Of a DNA stretch of 7,459 bases, positions 7,425 through 7,459 are shown in pieces. The position numbers and the translations under genes are program-made. The DNA comes from an uncultured Lachnospiraceae bacterium (GTDB taxonomy: Bacteria; Bacillota; Clostridia; Lachnospirales; Lachnospiraceae). The stretch covers positions 1 to 7,459 of the forward strand of contig CALGGL010000303.1 of the NCBI GenBank assembly GCA_937915975.1. Reading direction: 5' to 3'. Each line of letters starts with the position of its first letter. Position 1 is the first letter of the stretch. The notes under the pieces are model-generated. The model saw only the letters and a program-made list of their open reading frames with translations, had not been told where the DNA came from and ran no database searches.

Positions 7425-7459
7425 CCTTTTTTCTATATAAATCTTTTATTTTAAAGGGA

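Overview
The window looks like ordinary chromosomal DNA from a low-GC Firmicute. It is most likely a member of the Clostridia, and possibly the Lachnospiraceae, although the family-level guess is weak. The reasons are the AT-rich sequence, the clustering of plsX, rnc and smc that is typical of Firmicutes, strong purine-rich ribosome binding sites, a near-consensus sigma-A promoter, and a long Firmicute-type chemoreceptor. All four genes lie on the minus strand and fill almost the whole window. No stretch over 300 bases lacks a gene. No tRNA, rRNA, CRISPR array or recognisable mobile element was seen.

In transcription order (high to low coordinates), the right end (7382-7459) is the upstream region of a chemoreceptor gene and contains a 17-bp palindrome. 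A 673-residue methyl-accepting chemotaxis protein follows (5360-7381). Its periplasm-side dCache sensor carries residues resembling the amino-acid-binding signature of dCache receptors. A hairpin at 5290-5320 probably ends that transcript. Only eight bases further on begins the -35 box of a new promoter (5253-5281).

That promoter drives plsX (4166-5185), rnc (3490-4179) and smc (running off the left end at base 1). plsX and rnc overlap by 14 bases, and smc starts 46 bases after rnc, so the three are probably co-transcribed. They serve phospholipid synthesis (PlsX makes acyl-phosphate from acyl-ACP), RNA processing (RNase III) and chromosome compaction and segregation (SMC). The acpP gene often found between plsX and rnc is absent here.

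I found no convincing new biological system. The points most worth a second look are the predicted amino-acid-sensing motif of the chemoreceptor, the palindrome in its leader, the missing acpP, and the tight terminator-promoter junction.
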